In this document: positions 10,279 through 19,537 of the stretch, in pieces | Layout of the letters: every line of letters begins with the position of its first letter | Numbering within the stretch: the first letter of the stretch is position 1 | Source: Paraburkholderia unamae | GTDB lineage: Bacteria > Pseudomonadota > Gammaproteobacteria > Burkholderiales > Burkholderiaceae | Direction: 5' to 3' | Length of the DNA stretch: 64,000 bases | Assembly (NCBI RefSeq): GCF_003268775.1 | Contig: NZ_QLSU01000010.1 | Location: forward strand, 248,001 to 312,000 | Notes under the pieces: generated by a model | What the model was told of the DNA's origin: nothing | The model's database searches: none | The model's input: only the letters and a program-made list of their open reading frames with translations | Made by a program: the position numbers and the translations under genes

Positions 10279-11613
10279 CTATTTATCGGTATAGGGGTTC
10301 GTCGAGGAACGAAACTCTATGCGCAATGGAGTGCCGGTGAGCGAGAAAGTTTCCCTGAAACGGTTCTCCAGATAGCGCTTGTAGGTTTCGGTCACGGCGT
10401 CGAGTGCATTACCGTGAATCACGATAATCGGCGGGTTCTGTCCCCCCTGGTGCGCGTAGCGCAGTTTCGGGCGAACCGGGCCGCGACGGCGCGGCTGCTG
10501 GAACTCCACGGCTTCGATGAGCGCGCGCGTGAGCTTCGGCGTAGGCAGCTTCGCCATGGCCGCCGCATAGGCCTCGTCCACCGAGCGCATCAGCGGGCCG
10601 ATGCCGAATTTTTCCGTCGCCGAGATGAAGCGCATTTCCGCGAAGTCGAGGAACTTCAGCTTGCGTTGCAGGTGGTGCTTGGTGCGCTCGCGCGCGTGAT
10701 CGTCCATGCCGTCCCACTTGTTCACGCCCACCACGAGAGCGCGCCCCTGCTCCACCACGAAGCCCGCGATATGCGCGTCCTGGTCGGAGATTTCCTGCTG
10801 CGCATCGAGCAGCAGAATCACCACATTGGCGTCGGCGATCGATTGCAGCGTCTTCACCACCGAGAACTTCTCGATCGCCTCGAACACCTTGCCGCGGCGG
10901 CGCAGGCCGGCCGTGTCGATCAGCGTGTACTTCTTGCCGTTGCGCTCGAAATCCACGTAGATCGAATCGCGCGTCGTGCCCGGCATGTCGAACGCGATCA
11001 CGCGGTCTTCGCCGATCAGCGTATTGACGAGCGTGGACTTGCCCACGTTCGGACGACCGACGATCGCGATCTTGACGCCGTGCTTCGAGGCATCTTCTTC
11101 GCTTTCCTCGGGCTGATCGGCGTAGGCCTTTTCAAGCGCCTCGTTGATCATCTCCGTCACGCCGTCGCCGTGCGCCGCGGAAATCGCGCGCGGGTCGCCG
11201 AGGCCGAGTTCGTAGAAGTCGGCGGCCACGGCGCTGTACTTCATGCCCTCGGCCTTGTTCACGACGAGGAAGATCGGTCGGCCGGTCTTGCGCAGGTAGT
11301 CGGCGATGTGCTTGTCCTGCGGCGCGAGACCATTGCGACCGTCGCAAATGAACACGACGATGTCGGCTTCCTCCACGGCTTGACGCGTCTGACGCGCCAT
11401 CTCGTGAAGGATGCCGTCCTTGGCCACGGGCTCGAAGCCGCCGGTGTCGACCACGAGATACGCGCGATCGCCCACACGCCCTTCGCCGTAGTGGCGGTCG
11501 CGCGTGAGGCCCGGCAGGTCGGCCACCAGCGCATCGCGCGAACGCGTGAGCCGGTTGAACAGCGTGGATTTCCCCACATTGGGGCGCCCGACGAGGGCGA
11601 TTACGGGTTTCAT
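10279..11613 (-). CDS. der: Ribosome assembly GTPase Der (EngA)
   Basis: A 444-residue protein with two tandem G domains, needed for assembly of the 50S subunit. P-loops GRPNVGKST occur at residues 9-17 and 186-194, each followed by its own switch and NKxx motif (VVNKAEG, GVNKWDG). An acidic linker (ADQPEESEEDASKHG) separates them. The C-terminal KH-like domain ends in the basic segment around RRRGPVRPKLRYAHQ. Length and architecture match the family. Confidence 0.97.
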   Translation of the reverse strand: MKPVIALVGRPNVGKSTLFNRLTRSRDALVADLPGLTRDRHYGEGRVGDRAYLVVDTGGFEPVAKDGILHEMARQTRQAVEEADIVVFICDGRNGLAPQDKHIADYLRKTGRPIFLVVNKAEGMKYSAVAADFYELGLGDPRAISAAHGDGVTEMINEALEKAYADQPEESEEDASKHGVKIAIVGRPNVGKSTLVNTLIGEDRVIAFDMPGTTRDSIYVDFERNGKKYTLIDTAGLRRRGKVFEAIEKFSVVKTLQSIADANVVILLLDAQQEISDQDAHIAGFVVEQGRALVVGVNKWDGMDDHARERTKHHLQRKLKFLDFAEMRFISATEKFGIGPLMRSVDEAYAAAMAKLPTPKLTRALIEAVEFQQPRRRGPVRPKLRYAHQGGQNPPIIVIHGNALDAVTETYKRYLENRFRETFSLTGTPLRIEFRSSTNPYTDK

Positions 11614-12045
11614 CTGATCTTTTCTACAGTAAGGCGCGGCGCCGGAGAGTCCGGCGCGCTGCGCGGCAAGCCCTGCGCCAGCAAGGCTGCATCAGTTGCA
11701 AATTATCACGAAATTCACGAGCGGGGCCGCGGCCCCGAGCCGAAAGTGCGCGGCGGCCGAATCCGGCCACCGTGCATCCGCCGCTGACGGCAACGACAGG
11801 AAGCGCGGCCGTGCGCGCCGCGATCCCAAAATGCGCGCGGCCGGCTTGAGCCGGCCAGCGGGAGCGGCGCCGGAACCAGCCGGCTTCGCCGCCTTGCGCA
11901 ATCCGCGTGCAACAGACTGCCGCTCGTGAAACGCGGCCGCCTGTGTCTTGCCCGCGGTGCGAATGTCTTGCCTGATGCGCCGGCTGTGCGGGCCGGCGCG
12001 CGGACGCTGCCTTGAGGCTTGAGGCGGCGCCCGTCAGAATGGCGC
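11614..12045. other. Intergenic region der-bamB with strong hairpins, no gene seen
   Basis: These 432 bp hold no open frame that resembles a protein. They contain a perfect 16-bp palindrome (CGGGGCCGCGGCCCCG, 11722-11737) and a hairpin with arms GGCCGGC/GCCGGCC and a TTGA loop (11839-11856). Neither has a T-run, so they are not clear terminators. The der promoter may lie here, but I could not find a convincing -35/-10 pair. Confidence 0.6.
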
Positions 12046-13191
12046 TTAGTGCGGACGCAAGCCGTAGATATCGCCGTCCTTCGTCTGCACGACCAGCGTA
12101 TTGCCGGCCAGCACCGGTGCGGCCGTGATCGGGCTGCCGTCGGTCTTCACGCGCGAGACAAAGCTGCCGTCGTCGAGCGAGAGGAAGTGCACGTAGCCCT
12201 GATAATCGCCGAGCACGAGCGCGTGGCCCAACACGGCGGGCACGCTCACGTCGCGGCTCTTGAGCTTTTCGTTCGTCCAGGTCGGCTGGCCCGTCGACAC
12301 GCTGAAGGCCCGCACGACCGACCAGTCGTCGCCGCCCGCCACCGTGCTCTCGTCCTGAGCGATGCCGCTCGTGCTCGAGAACGCCTTTTGCCACATCGGA
12401 CGACCCGAGTTGGCGTCGAAGCAGCCAAGCTGCCCCTGGAACGTGACCGCGCAGGTCGTCGCGCCGACGAGCGTGGGCGGGCCGCTCACGTCGTTGATGC
12501 GCTCGACTTCCGTCACGCCCTTCGGATACGAAACCGGCGTTTCCCAGAAGGCATCGCCGCTCTGGATGTTGATGGCCGCGAAGGTGCCGCCCGGGAAGCC
12601 CGCGAGCACCGCCTGGTCGCCCGCGAACGTCATGCCCGCCGACACGCGCAGGTTCAGCGGCACGGCACGGTTGCGGTAGATCCACTTCTGCTCGCCCGTC
12701 TGCCCGTTGAAGGCGACGATCTGGCCGTCGATCGTGCGTACGATCACAAGACCGTTACCGACGAGCGGCGGCGAGATGATCTCGCCCGGCGCCTTGGCTT
12801 GCCACGACAGCTTGCCGTTCGCGTCGAGCACGTAGACGTCGCCCTTCAGGCCGCCGACGGCCGTGAGATTGCCGTCGCTGCCCACGCCCGCCGAAAGGTC
12901 GTCCTTGAGCTTCGTGCGCCAGACTTCCTTGCCCGACGTCGCGTCGAACTTCGCGACCGAACCGTTTTCGCCCGCCGCATAGACGGTGTCGCCCACGGCG
13001 ACCGGCGTGAACAGATAGCGGCCGGCCTTGCCGACGCTCGCCTTCCACACCTGCTGGACGTCCAGCACCGGCTTGAACTCGGTCAGCGGCACCGGCACGC
13101 GGCGCTCGTCTTTCGTCGATGAGCAGGCTGCGAGAGCCAGGACGGTCATCGCGAAAGCGACGGGCACTACGGTTCGTTTCAGCAGATTCAT
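12046..13191 (-). CDS. bamB: Outer-membrane assembly lipoprotein BamB
   Basis: A 381-residue PQQ-type beta-propeller lipoprotein of the BAM complex, which inserts beta-barrel proteins into the outer membrane. The signal peptide MNLLKRTVVPVAFAMTVLA ends in lipobox LALAAC with Cys23. Repeated blades follow, with motifs such as VYAAGENGSVAKFDATSGK and VYVLDANGKLSWQAKAPGE. The ATG at 13191 fits the signal peptide; the frame opens 17 codons further up. It is followed by der and preceded by yfgM, the usual yfgM-bamB-der order. Confidence 0.95.
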   Translation of the reverse strand: MNLLKRTVVPVAFAMTVLALAACSSTKDERRVPVPLTEFKPVLDVQQVWKASVGKAGRYLFTPVAVGDTVYAAGENGSVAKFDATSGKEVWRTKLKDDLSAGVGSDGNLTAVGGLKGDVYVLDANGKLSWQAKAPGEIISPPLVGNGLVIVRTIDGQIVAFNGQTGEQKWIYRNRAVPLNLRVSAGMTFAGDQAVLAGFPGGTFAAINIQSGDAFWETPVSYPKGVTEVERINDVSGPPTLVGATTCAVTFQGQLGCFDANSGRPMWQKAFSSTSGIAQDESTVAGGDDWSVVRAFSVSTGQPTWTNEKLKSRDVSVPAVLGHALVLGDYQGYVHFLSLDDGSFVSRVKTDGSPITAAPVLAGNTLVVQTKDGDIYGLRPH

Positions 13192-13258
13192 CGGTGAACG
13201 AAGCATGAATGAAGTTGGTTTTGAGTGGTTTCGCAACGCCATGCGCCTTTCGCGCAGG

Positions 13259-13888
13259 TTAGCCGCCCAGTGCGTCCAGCTTGAACTGGATCAGCTGACG
13301 CTCGGAAGCGTCGCTCTTCGGCAGGCTGTCGAGGGCCAGCTTGTAGGCCGCGCGCGCGTCGTCGCGCTTGCCGGCGGCCGATAGCAGGTCGCCGCGCCCG
13401 TCGGCGACGACGCCCTTGAACGGACCCGAATCGGGTTGAGGAATCAGCGCGAGGCCCTGATCGTAGGCCTTTTCGTCGAGCAACAACGAGGCGAGACGCA
13501 GCTTCGCGATCTGGCGGAATTCGTTGTCCTTCGCGTGGTCGGCCGCCCATTGCAACTGGGCTTTCGCACCGGCCGTGTCGCCCGCCATATAGAGCGACTT
13601 GGCCACGGCGAGCGCCGTCATCTGCGCATAGGCGGTGCCGCCGAAGCGGTCTTCCATGTCCGACGCCACGCGCGTGAGCATCGCCTTGTCACTGCCGCTC
13701 GCGGCCTGCTGCACCTGGTCGTACAGCACGGCGGCCTCGGCCGCCTGACGGCGCTGCCAGAAGTTCCAGCCGTTCCACGCGGCGAGCGCGAGCAGAACGA
13801 TCAGCACGACCCACGTAGTGGCGTTGCCCCACTGCGTCCACCATGCCTTGAAGCTCTCGATCGATTCCTGTTCGTCGTGGTAACTCAT
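13259..13888 (-). CDS. YfgM-like membrane-anchored TPR protein
   Basis: A 209-residue protein with one membrane segment at about residues 25-43 (TTWVVLIVLLALAAWNGW) after a short cytoplasmic start. A periplasmic domain of helical TPR-like repeats rich in Ala, Asp and Leu follows. It matches the YfgM family, which in E. coli associates with the SecYEG translocon and periplasmic chaperone PpiD. It sits between hisS and bamB, the position of yfgM in most proteobacteria. Confidence 0.88.
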   Translation of the reverse strand: MSYHDEQESIESFKAWWTQWGNATTWVVLIVLLALAAWNGWNFWQRRQAAEAAVLYDQVQQAASGSDKAMLTRVASDMEDRFGGTAYAQMTALAVAKSLYMAGDTAGAKAQLQWAADHAKDNEFRQIAKLRLASLLLDEKAYDQGLALIPQPDSGPFKGVVADGRGDLLSAAGKRDDARAAYKLALDSLPKSDASERQLIQFKLDALGG

Positions 13889-13969
13889 CGCGTAGCGATT
13901 CCTCGTTTATTCTCAAGCCTGTTTTCGAATGCCCGGCAACCTGTGCGCCCCCTCACGGGAGCGCACTGT

Positions 13970-15307
13970 TCAGTCGTCGCCGTCTTCGGCGGATGCAACC
14001 ATCGCATTGATCAGATATTCGGTCAAGTCCTCGAGCGCTACCGTTTGTTGCTCGTTGCGGGCCTCGGCGTCGACACCGCGCAGCGCCTTCACGCCCGCCT
14101 CGCCCTTCGCCACTTCGTCCTCGCCGAGCACCACGGCGAACGCCGCGCCGCTCGCATCCGCGCGCTTCATCTGCGACTTGAAGCTCGCGCCCTGACCGTC
14201 TGCGCTGCAATGCAGGATGACGTCGAGCCCCGTGTCACGCAGCCGCTCGGCCACGATGAACGCCTGCTCGCGCGCCGTTTCACCCTGGTGGACAACGTAG
14301 ACGTCGCAACCATCCTCTTCCGGCACGAGGTCTTCTTCCTTGAGCAGTTCGAGAATGCGCTCGATGCCCATGGCCCAGCCGCACGCGGCCGTGGCCTTGC
14401 CGCCCAGTTGCTCGATCAGCGGATCGTAGCGGCCGCCCGCCGCCACCGTACCCTGCGCGCCGAGCTTGTCGGTCACCCACTCGAACACGGTCAGATTGTA
14501 GTAATCGAGACCGCGCACGAGACGCGGATTGATCTTGAACGGAATGTTGTTCGACTTGAGGATGCGTTGCAGCCCCTCGAAGTGCGCAAGCGATGCCTCG
14601 CCGAGGAAGTCGATCAGCTTCGGCGCCTTGTCCGCGATCTCTTGCAGCGCGGGGTTCTTCGTGTCGAGCACGCGCAGCGGGTTCGTGTAGAGGCGGCGCT
14701 TGCCGTCTTCGTCGAGCAGATCGACGTGCTGCTCCAGATACTTGATGAGCTCCACGCGATGCGCCGCACGCTCCTCGGCCACGCCGAGCGAGTTGAGTTC
14801 GAGCTTGATGCCCGTGAGGCCGAGGTCGTCCCAGAGGCGCTGGCACATCAGGATGATTTCAGCGTCCGCATCCGGGCCCGCGAAACCGAGCGCCTCGACA
14901 CCCACCTGATGGAACTGGCGATAGCGGCCGCGCTGCGGACGCTCGTGACGGAACATCGGGCCGATGTACCACAGGCGCTTCGGGCCGTCGTAGAGCATGT
15001 TGTGCTCGATCGACGCGCGCACGGCCGCAGCCGTGCCTTCCGGGCGCAGCGTGAGGTTCTCGCCGTTGAGCGCGTCGGTGAAGCTGTACATCTCCTTCTC
15101 GACGATGTCCGTCACCTCGCCGATGCCGCGCGTGAAAAGCTGCGTATGCTCGACGATCGGCGTGCGGATATTTTGATAGCCGTACGAACGAAGCAGCGAC
15201 TTCACCGTGGTTTCGAAGAATTCCCACAGCCCTGCCTCCTGCGGCAGGATGTCGTTCATGCCCTTCACACCCGTGAGCTTTTCGGGCTTGCGTTTTTGTT
15301 CAGTCAT
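13970..15307 (-). CDS. hisS: Histidyl-tRNA synthetase
   Basis: A 445-residue class II aminoacyl-tRNA synthetase that charges tRNA-His. Motif 2 (FRHERPQRGRYRQFHQ) lies at residues 119-134. The histidine-binding motif RGLDYYNLTVFEW and motif 3 (AAGGRYDPLIEQLGG, then GWAMGIERIL) follow. The C-terminal anticodon-binding domain is present, unlike in HisZ from the same window. It is in the run ispG-hisS-yfgM-bamB. Confidence 0.97.
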   Translation of the reverse strand: MTEQKRKPEKLTGVKGMNDILPQEAGLWEFFETTVKSLLRSYGYQNIRTPIVEHTQLFTRGIGEVTDIVEKEMYSFTDALNGENLTLRPEGTAAAVRASIEHNMLYDGPKRLWYIGPMFRHERPQRGRYRQFHQVGVEALGFAGPDADAEIILMCQRLWDDLGLTGIKLELNSLGVAEERAAHRVELIKYLEQHVDLLDEDGKRRLYTNPLRVLDTKNPALQEIADKAPKLIDFLGEASLAHFEGLQRILKSNNIPFKINPRLVRGLDYYNLTVFEWVTDKLGAQGTVAAGGRYDPLIEQLGGKATAACGWAMGIERILELLKEEDLVPEEDGCDVYVVHQGETAREQAFIVAERLRDTGLDVILHCSADGQGASFKSQMKRADASGAAFAVVLGEDEVAKGEAGVKALRGVDAEARNEQQTVALEDLTEYLINAMVASAEDGDD

Positions 15308-15401
15308 TGCGTTGCGGATGGCGTTATTCGGTTGTGCGTATCGAACCAGATCGAAACTGCGGCAGAACTACAAAGAACTGCGGACGGCCCGGCGAACCGG
15401 C

Positions 15402-16721
15402 TCAGGTCGTTGCTTCGGCCTTGCCGTACTTGCGCGCCACGTAGTCGCTCACGATCTGCTGGAATTCTTCGGCAATGCGCTCACCGCGCAGCGTCTTCAC
15501 CTTCTCGCCGTCGATGAACACCGGCGCCGCGGGATTCTCGCCCGAGCCCGGCAGGCTGATGCCGATGTTGGCGTGCTTCGACTCGCCCGGGCCGTTCACG
15601 ATACAGCCCATCACGGCGACGTTCATCGTCTCGACACCCGGATACTCGCCGCGCCAAAGCGGCATTTGCGCGCGCAGATAGTTCTGGATCTGCGAGGCCA
15701 GCTCCTGGAACAGCGTGCTGGTCGTGCGGCCGCAGCCGGGGCACGCGATGACCATTGGCGTGAACGAGCGCAGGCCCATGGTCTGGAGGATTTCCTGGCC
15801 GACCACGACTTCACCCGTACGCGCGCCACCCGGTTCCGGCGTGAGCGAGATACGAATCGTGTCGCCGATGCCCTGCTGGAGCAGCACGGAAAGCGCGGCC
15901 GTCGAAGCGACGATGCCCTTCGAGCCCATGCCCGCTTCCGTGAGGCCCAGGTGCAGCGCGAAGTCACAACGCTTCGCGAGTTCCTGGTAGACGGCGATCA
16001 GGTCCTGCACGCCGCTCACCTTGCACGACAGGATGATCTTGTCGCGGTCGAGGCCAAGCTCGACTGCGCGCTCCGCCGAGCCGATGGCCGACTGGATGAG
16101 CGCTTCATACATCACGCTTTGCGCTTCCCAAGGCGTCGAACGCGCGGCGTTCTCGTCCATCATGCGCGCGAGCAGGTCCTGGTCGAGGCTGCCCCAGTTC
16201 ACGCCGATACGCACCGGCTTGTCGTACTTGATGGCCGCTTCGATCATCTGCGCGTATTGCGTGTCGCGCTTCGCGCCCTGGCCCACGTTGCCCGGGTTGA
16301 TGCGGTACTTCGAGAGCGACTCGGCGCAAGCCGGATAGTCGCGCAGCAGCAGATGGCCGTTGTAGTGGAAGTCGCCGACGAGCGGCACCGTCACGCCCAT
16401 GCGGTCGAGTTGCTCGCGCACGTGCGGCACGGCCGCCGCCGCTTCCGGCGTGTTGACCGTGATACGCACGAGTTCCGACCCGGCCTGCGCGAGTTCCTTG
16501 ATCTGGATCGCGGTGCCGATGGCGTCGGCGGTATCGGTGTTGGTCATCGACTGCACGCGCACCGGCGCGTCGCCGCCGATCGTCACCAGTTGACCGCCCC
16601 AGCGCACATGCACGGCGTGCGACTTGCGGCGCGGCGCGTGGCCGCCGAGGACCGGCTCGTTCGAGCAGATCTGACTGTTGCTGGTCGAAGATTGCGTTTC
16701 GCTTTGCATCGAAAAACCCAT
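15402..16721 (-). CDS. ispG: 4-hydroxy-3-methylbut-2-en-1-yl diphosphate synthase
   Basis: A 439-residue enzyme of the MEP isoprenoid pathway that converts MEcPP to HMBPP using a [4Fe-4S] cluster. The cluster ligands are Cys327 and Cys330 (ACPGCGRT) and Cys373 (MGCIVNGPGE); a final Glu in the NGPGE segment is the known fourth ligand in the family. The TIM-barrel half contains VQSMTNTDT and INPGN motifs. The length fits the longer proteobacterial form. It depends on Fe-S assembly such as the isc operon in this window. Confidence 0.97.
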   Translation of the reverse strand: MGFSMQSETQSSTSNSQICSNEPVLGGHAPRRKSHAVHVRWGGQLVTIGGDAPVRVQSMTNTDTADAIGTAIQIKELAQAGSELVRITVNTPEAAAAVPHVREQLDRMGVTVPLVGDFHYNGHLLLRDYPACAESLSKYRINPGNVGQGAKRDTQYAQMIEAAIKYDKPVRIGVNWGSLDQDLLARMMDENAARSTPWEAQSVMYEALIQSAIGSAERAVELGLDRDKIILSCKVSGVQDLIAVYQELAKRCDFALHLGLTEAGMGSKGIVASTAALSVLLQQGIGDTIRISLTPEPGGARTGEVVVGQEILQTMGLRSFTPMVIACPGCGRTTSTLFQELASQIQNYLRAQMPLWRGEYPGVETMNVAVMGCIVNGPGESKHANIGISLPGSGENPAAPVFIDGEKVKTLRGERIAEEFQQIVSDYVARKYGKAEATT

Positions 16722-16833
16722 TTACGCCTCACGCGCCAGCGCTAGCTCGCTAGCGGCGGCCCAACGTGAATTGAAAAAGCGTCGCGGCCGGCAAATAAAC
16801 GCTTCGCCGGCCGCGACGCATGCCATGTCCTGA

Positions 16834-18006
16834 TCAGGGCAACACGAAGCGCGCGACATTGCCGCGCGCCGACGCGTACTTCGACGCGTCGACCGGTTGG
16901 CCGTCGATGGTCATCGACTCGATGCCCGCCCGGTTGCCCACGGTGATCTTGAGCGGCTCGGTGCCGGTGATCTCACGGGCGTCGCTGCCGTGGATCATGC
17001 CCGAGAACACTTCCTTGCCATCCTTCTGACGCACGCTCACCCAGGTGTCCTGCGTCACGCGGATCGCGAAGGTCGAGGTGTCCGCGCCGCTGTCGGCTGC
17101 GGCGTTTTGCGCCGCCGGCGCGCTCGCCGCCTGGGCCTTCGCCGCAATGGCCGCGCTTGCGGCGTTAGCCGCCGCCGCGCCGGGCGCCGGCGCGCTGGCC
17201 GCCGCGGGACGCGCTGCCTGCTGCACCGGTTGAGGCGCGGGCTGGGCCGTCACCTGGGGCGCGCTGGCCGCCGCCTGCTGCGCGGGCGCGGCACTGCCGT
17301 TTTCGCCTGCGCTGTTTGCATTCGCCGCGTCGTTGGTGTCGCCGGCTGCCGGCGCCGCCTGCTGCTCCGACTCCTGCGCCGCCGAAGCACCGCCCGCACC
17401 CGTCGCCTCGCCTTGCGTGACCGTGGGCGACGACGCGCCCGTCTGGACGCTTGCGCCGTTCGCCATCGCCTTCAGGCGCGAGAACCATGCCGACGACTCG
17501 CCGCTGTTCGTATGCCACATCGAGAGGGCGAGCACCGCAATGACGATGATCCCCACGCCCCAGAGCCACGAAGCGCGACGGCGCGGCGCACGCGCGCCGC
17601 CACCGCCGAGCGAGAGCGAAACGCGCCCGCGCGGCAGGTCCGAGCCTGCCGAAGCCGGCATCGACAGATCCGGCTGCGCGAGACCGCGCTCGCGGCGCAG
17701 CGCCTGCGTAAACGGCGCGGGATCGGTGCCGAGCAGCTTCGCGTAAGCACGCACCACGCCCAACGCGAACGTCGTGTCCGGCAGATGGCTGATATCGCCC
17801 GCTTCGAGCTCGCGCAGCTTCGACACCGCCACCTTCAGACGCGCCGAGACGTCCTCGATCGCCCAGCCCTTGGCCTCGCGCAGTTGTGCCAGCCGCGCGC
17901 CGGCCGCAGCCAGCGTGTCGGGCACGGCCTGCACCGGCGAGGGCGCCGAACGACCTGCGTTGCTGTCAGTTCCGTCTGTCCCGAAAGGGTGCTGCGGCTC
18001 GCTCAT
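16834..18006 (-). CDS. rodZ: RodZ-like cell-shape protein (HTH + membrane + DUF4115)
   Basis: A 390-residue protein with an N-terminal helix-turn-helix (about residues 38-100, AGARLAQLREAKGWAIEDVS), a membrane segment at about 147-164 (WLWGVGIIVIAVLALSMWH), a long Ala/Gln/Pro-rich periplasmic linker, and a C-terminal DUF4115 beta domain (FAIRVTQDTWVSVRQKDGKE onward). RodZ bridges MreB filaments to the wall-building complex. I chose the ATG at 18006 because an AAGGAC ribosome site precedes it; the frame opens 10 codons earlier at 18036 without one. It lies between rlmN and ispG. Confidence 0.9.
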   Translation of the reverse strand: MSEPQHPFGTDGTDSNAGRSAPSPVQAVPDTLAAAGARLAQLREAKGWAIEDVSARLKVAVSKLRELEAGDISHLPDTTFALGVVRAYAKLLGTDPAPFTQALRRERGLAQPDLSMPASAGSDLPRGRVSLSLGGGGARAPRRRASWLWGVGIIVIAVLALSMWHTNSGESSAWFSRLKAMANGASVQTGASSPTVTQGEATGAGGASAAQESEQQAAPAAGDTNDAANANSAGENGSAAPAQQAAASAPQVTAQPAPQPVQQAARPAAASAPAPGAAAANAASAAIAAKAQAASAPAAQNAAADSGADTSTFAIRVTQDTWVSVRQKDGKEVFSGMIHGSDAREITGTEPLKITVGNRAGIESMTIDGQPVDASKYASARGNVARFVLP

Positions 18007-18226
18007 CCCAAAGTCCTTGCGTCGATTCTTTTCCATACTGCAACCGGTGGGCCGCGGCGCATCCCGCCCCCGCCTCCACCCGATTCGCAGACCGTTTATA
18101 ACAAAATGCGCAGCCCGTTGCGAAACCCCAGGCCGCTTCCGATCGCTTCTGCAACTTTCTTTTCAAATACCGCCTGCGACAGCGCGTTCCCCCTGCTCGC
18201 CGCCGCGGCTTCTTCCTGCATCGGCC
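18007..18226. other. Short rlmN-rodZ gap where pilF/pilW is commonly found
   Basis: In many proteobacteria a type IV pilus lipoprotein gene (pilF/pilW) lies between rlmN and rodZ. Here the gap is only 220 bp. No TPR repeat or lipobox is readable in any frame. A short minus-strand frame (18096-18220) gives a small Ala/Glu/Lys-rich peptide that I do not recognise. Confidence 0.6.
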
Positions 18227-19405
18227 TCAGTGTTGAACCGGCCGAACTTCGATCACCTTGCCCGCGGCCCGCCCCGTGCGCTCGGCAAGTCGCGTACGGT
18301 CCTTCACCTCGCCGGCGAGCTGCCCGCAGGCCGCGTCGATGTCGTCGCCGCGCGTCTTGCGCACGGTCGTGACGACGCCCGCATCCATCAGGATCTGCGC
18401 GAAGCGCTTGATCTGGTCCGATTTCGAGCGCAGCAGGCCCGACTCCGGGAACGGATTGAACGGGATCAGATTGAATTTGCACGGCACGTCGCGCGTCACA
18501 GCGAGCAATTCCCGCGCGTGCTTTTCGGTGTCGTTGACGCCGTCGAGCATGCAGTACTCGAACGTGATGAAGTCGCGCGGCGCGACTTCCAGGTAACGCT
18601 GGCACGCCGCCATCAATTCGCGCAGCGGGTACTTGCGATTGAGCGGCACGAGCTCGTCGCGCAGCGGGTCGTTCGGCGCGTGCAGCGAAACGGCGAGCGC
18701 CACGGGCAATTCGGCGCCCAGGCGGTCCATCATCGGCACGACGCCCGACGTGGAAAGGGTGACGCGCCGGCGCGACAGGCCATAGGCATTGTCGTCGAGC
18801 ATCAGACGCATGGCGGGCACGACCGCGTCGTAGTTCAGAAGCGGCTCGCCCATACCCATCATCACGACATTCGTGATGACGCGCTCGCCCTTGCCGTCAC
18901 CGCCGGTCGCGCGACCGCCCGCCTCTCCGAGAAGCGAGGCGCGCAAGGCGAACTCCGCCATGCGCAGCTGGCCGATGATCTCGGCAGTGGTGAGATTGCG
19001 TGAAAAACCTTGCTTGCCGGTGGAGCAGAACCGGCAGTTGACCGCGCATCCTGCCTGCGAGGACACGCACAGCGTGCCGCGGTTCTCTTCGGGGATGAAC
19101 ACGGTTTCGACCGCGTTGCCGTTGCCGACGTCCACGAGCCATTTGCGCGTGCCGTCGGAGGAAACGTTGTCGCTGATGATGCCGGGCATGCCGATGGTGG
19201 CACGCCCTTTGAGCTTCTCGCGCAGCGATTTGGCCAGATCCGTCATGCCGTCGAAGTCGGCGGCGTTGTACTGATGGATCCAGCGCTGAAGCTGCTTGGC
19301 GCGAAACGGCTTCTCGCCCAGGCTCTCGCAATAGGCGACAAGCCCTTGGGCGTCGAGATCGAGAAGGTTGACGGTGGAACTGCTCGTCATATCGAATCCT
19401 GCCAT
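18227..19405 (-). CDS. rlmN: Dual-specificity rRNA/tRNA C2-adenosine methyltransferase RlmN
   Basis: A 392-residue radical-SAM enzyme that methylates C2 of A2503 in 23S rRNA and A37 of some tRNAs. The cluster motif CxxxCxxC is Cys120, Cys124, Cys127 (GCAVNCRFC). A GEPLLNYD motif and the late Cys in DDIDAACGQLAGE, which forms the methylated intermediate, are present. The start may be the ATG at 19405 or at 19390 (MTSSSTVNLLDLD). It follows ndk, as in other Burkholderiaceae. Confidence 0.96.
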   Translation of the reverse strand: MAGFDMTSSSTVNLLDLDAQGLVAYCESLGEKPFRAKQLQRWIHQYNAADFDGMTDLAKSLREKLKGRATIGMPGIISDNVSSDGTRKWLVDVGNGNAVETVFIPEENRGTLCVSSQAGCAVNCRFCSTGKQGFSRNLTTAEIIGQLRMAEFALRASLLGEAGGRATGGDGKGERVITNVVMMGMGEPLLNYDAVVPAMRLMLDDNAYGLSRRRVTLSTSGVVPMMDRLGAELPVALAVSLHAPNDPLRDELVPLNRKYPLRELMAACQRYLEVAPRDFITFEYCMLDGVNDTEKHARELLAVTRDVPCKFNLIPFNPFPESGLLRSKSDQIKRFAQILMDAGVVTTVRKTRGDDIDAACGQLAGEVKDRTRLAERTGRAAGKVIEVRPVQH

Positions 19406-19537
19406 TTCAGTGCGAGAGCGCGCTCACCGCCCGTATTGCCCGGCTGCCCGCGCATTGGCGGGGCAACGGGAACCGGGCGGTAAGCGTCATCGCCGTTCGC
19501 GACCCTATGCTACTACTGCTATCTGCCCGCGCCTTGC

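Noticed and set aside
13436..15517. A 693-codon plus-strand frame opposite yfgM and hisS.
   Set aside because: Spans two certain minus-strand genes and has no recognisable domain.
18096..18220. A short minus-strand frame between rlmN and rodZ as a remnant of pilF.
   Set aside because: The peptide has neither a lipobox nor TPR pattern, so I cannot support a remnant.
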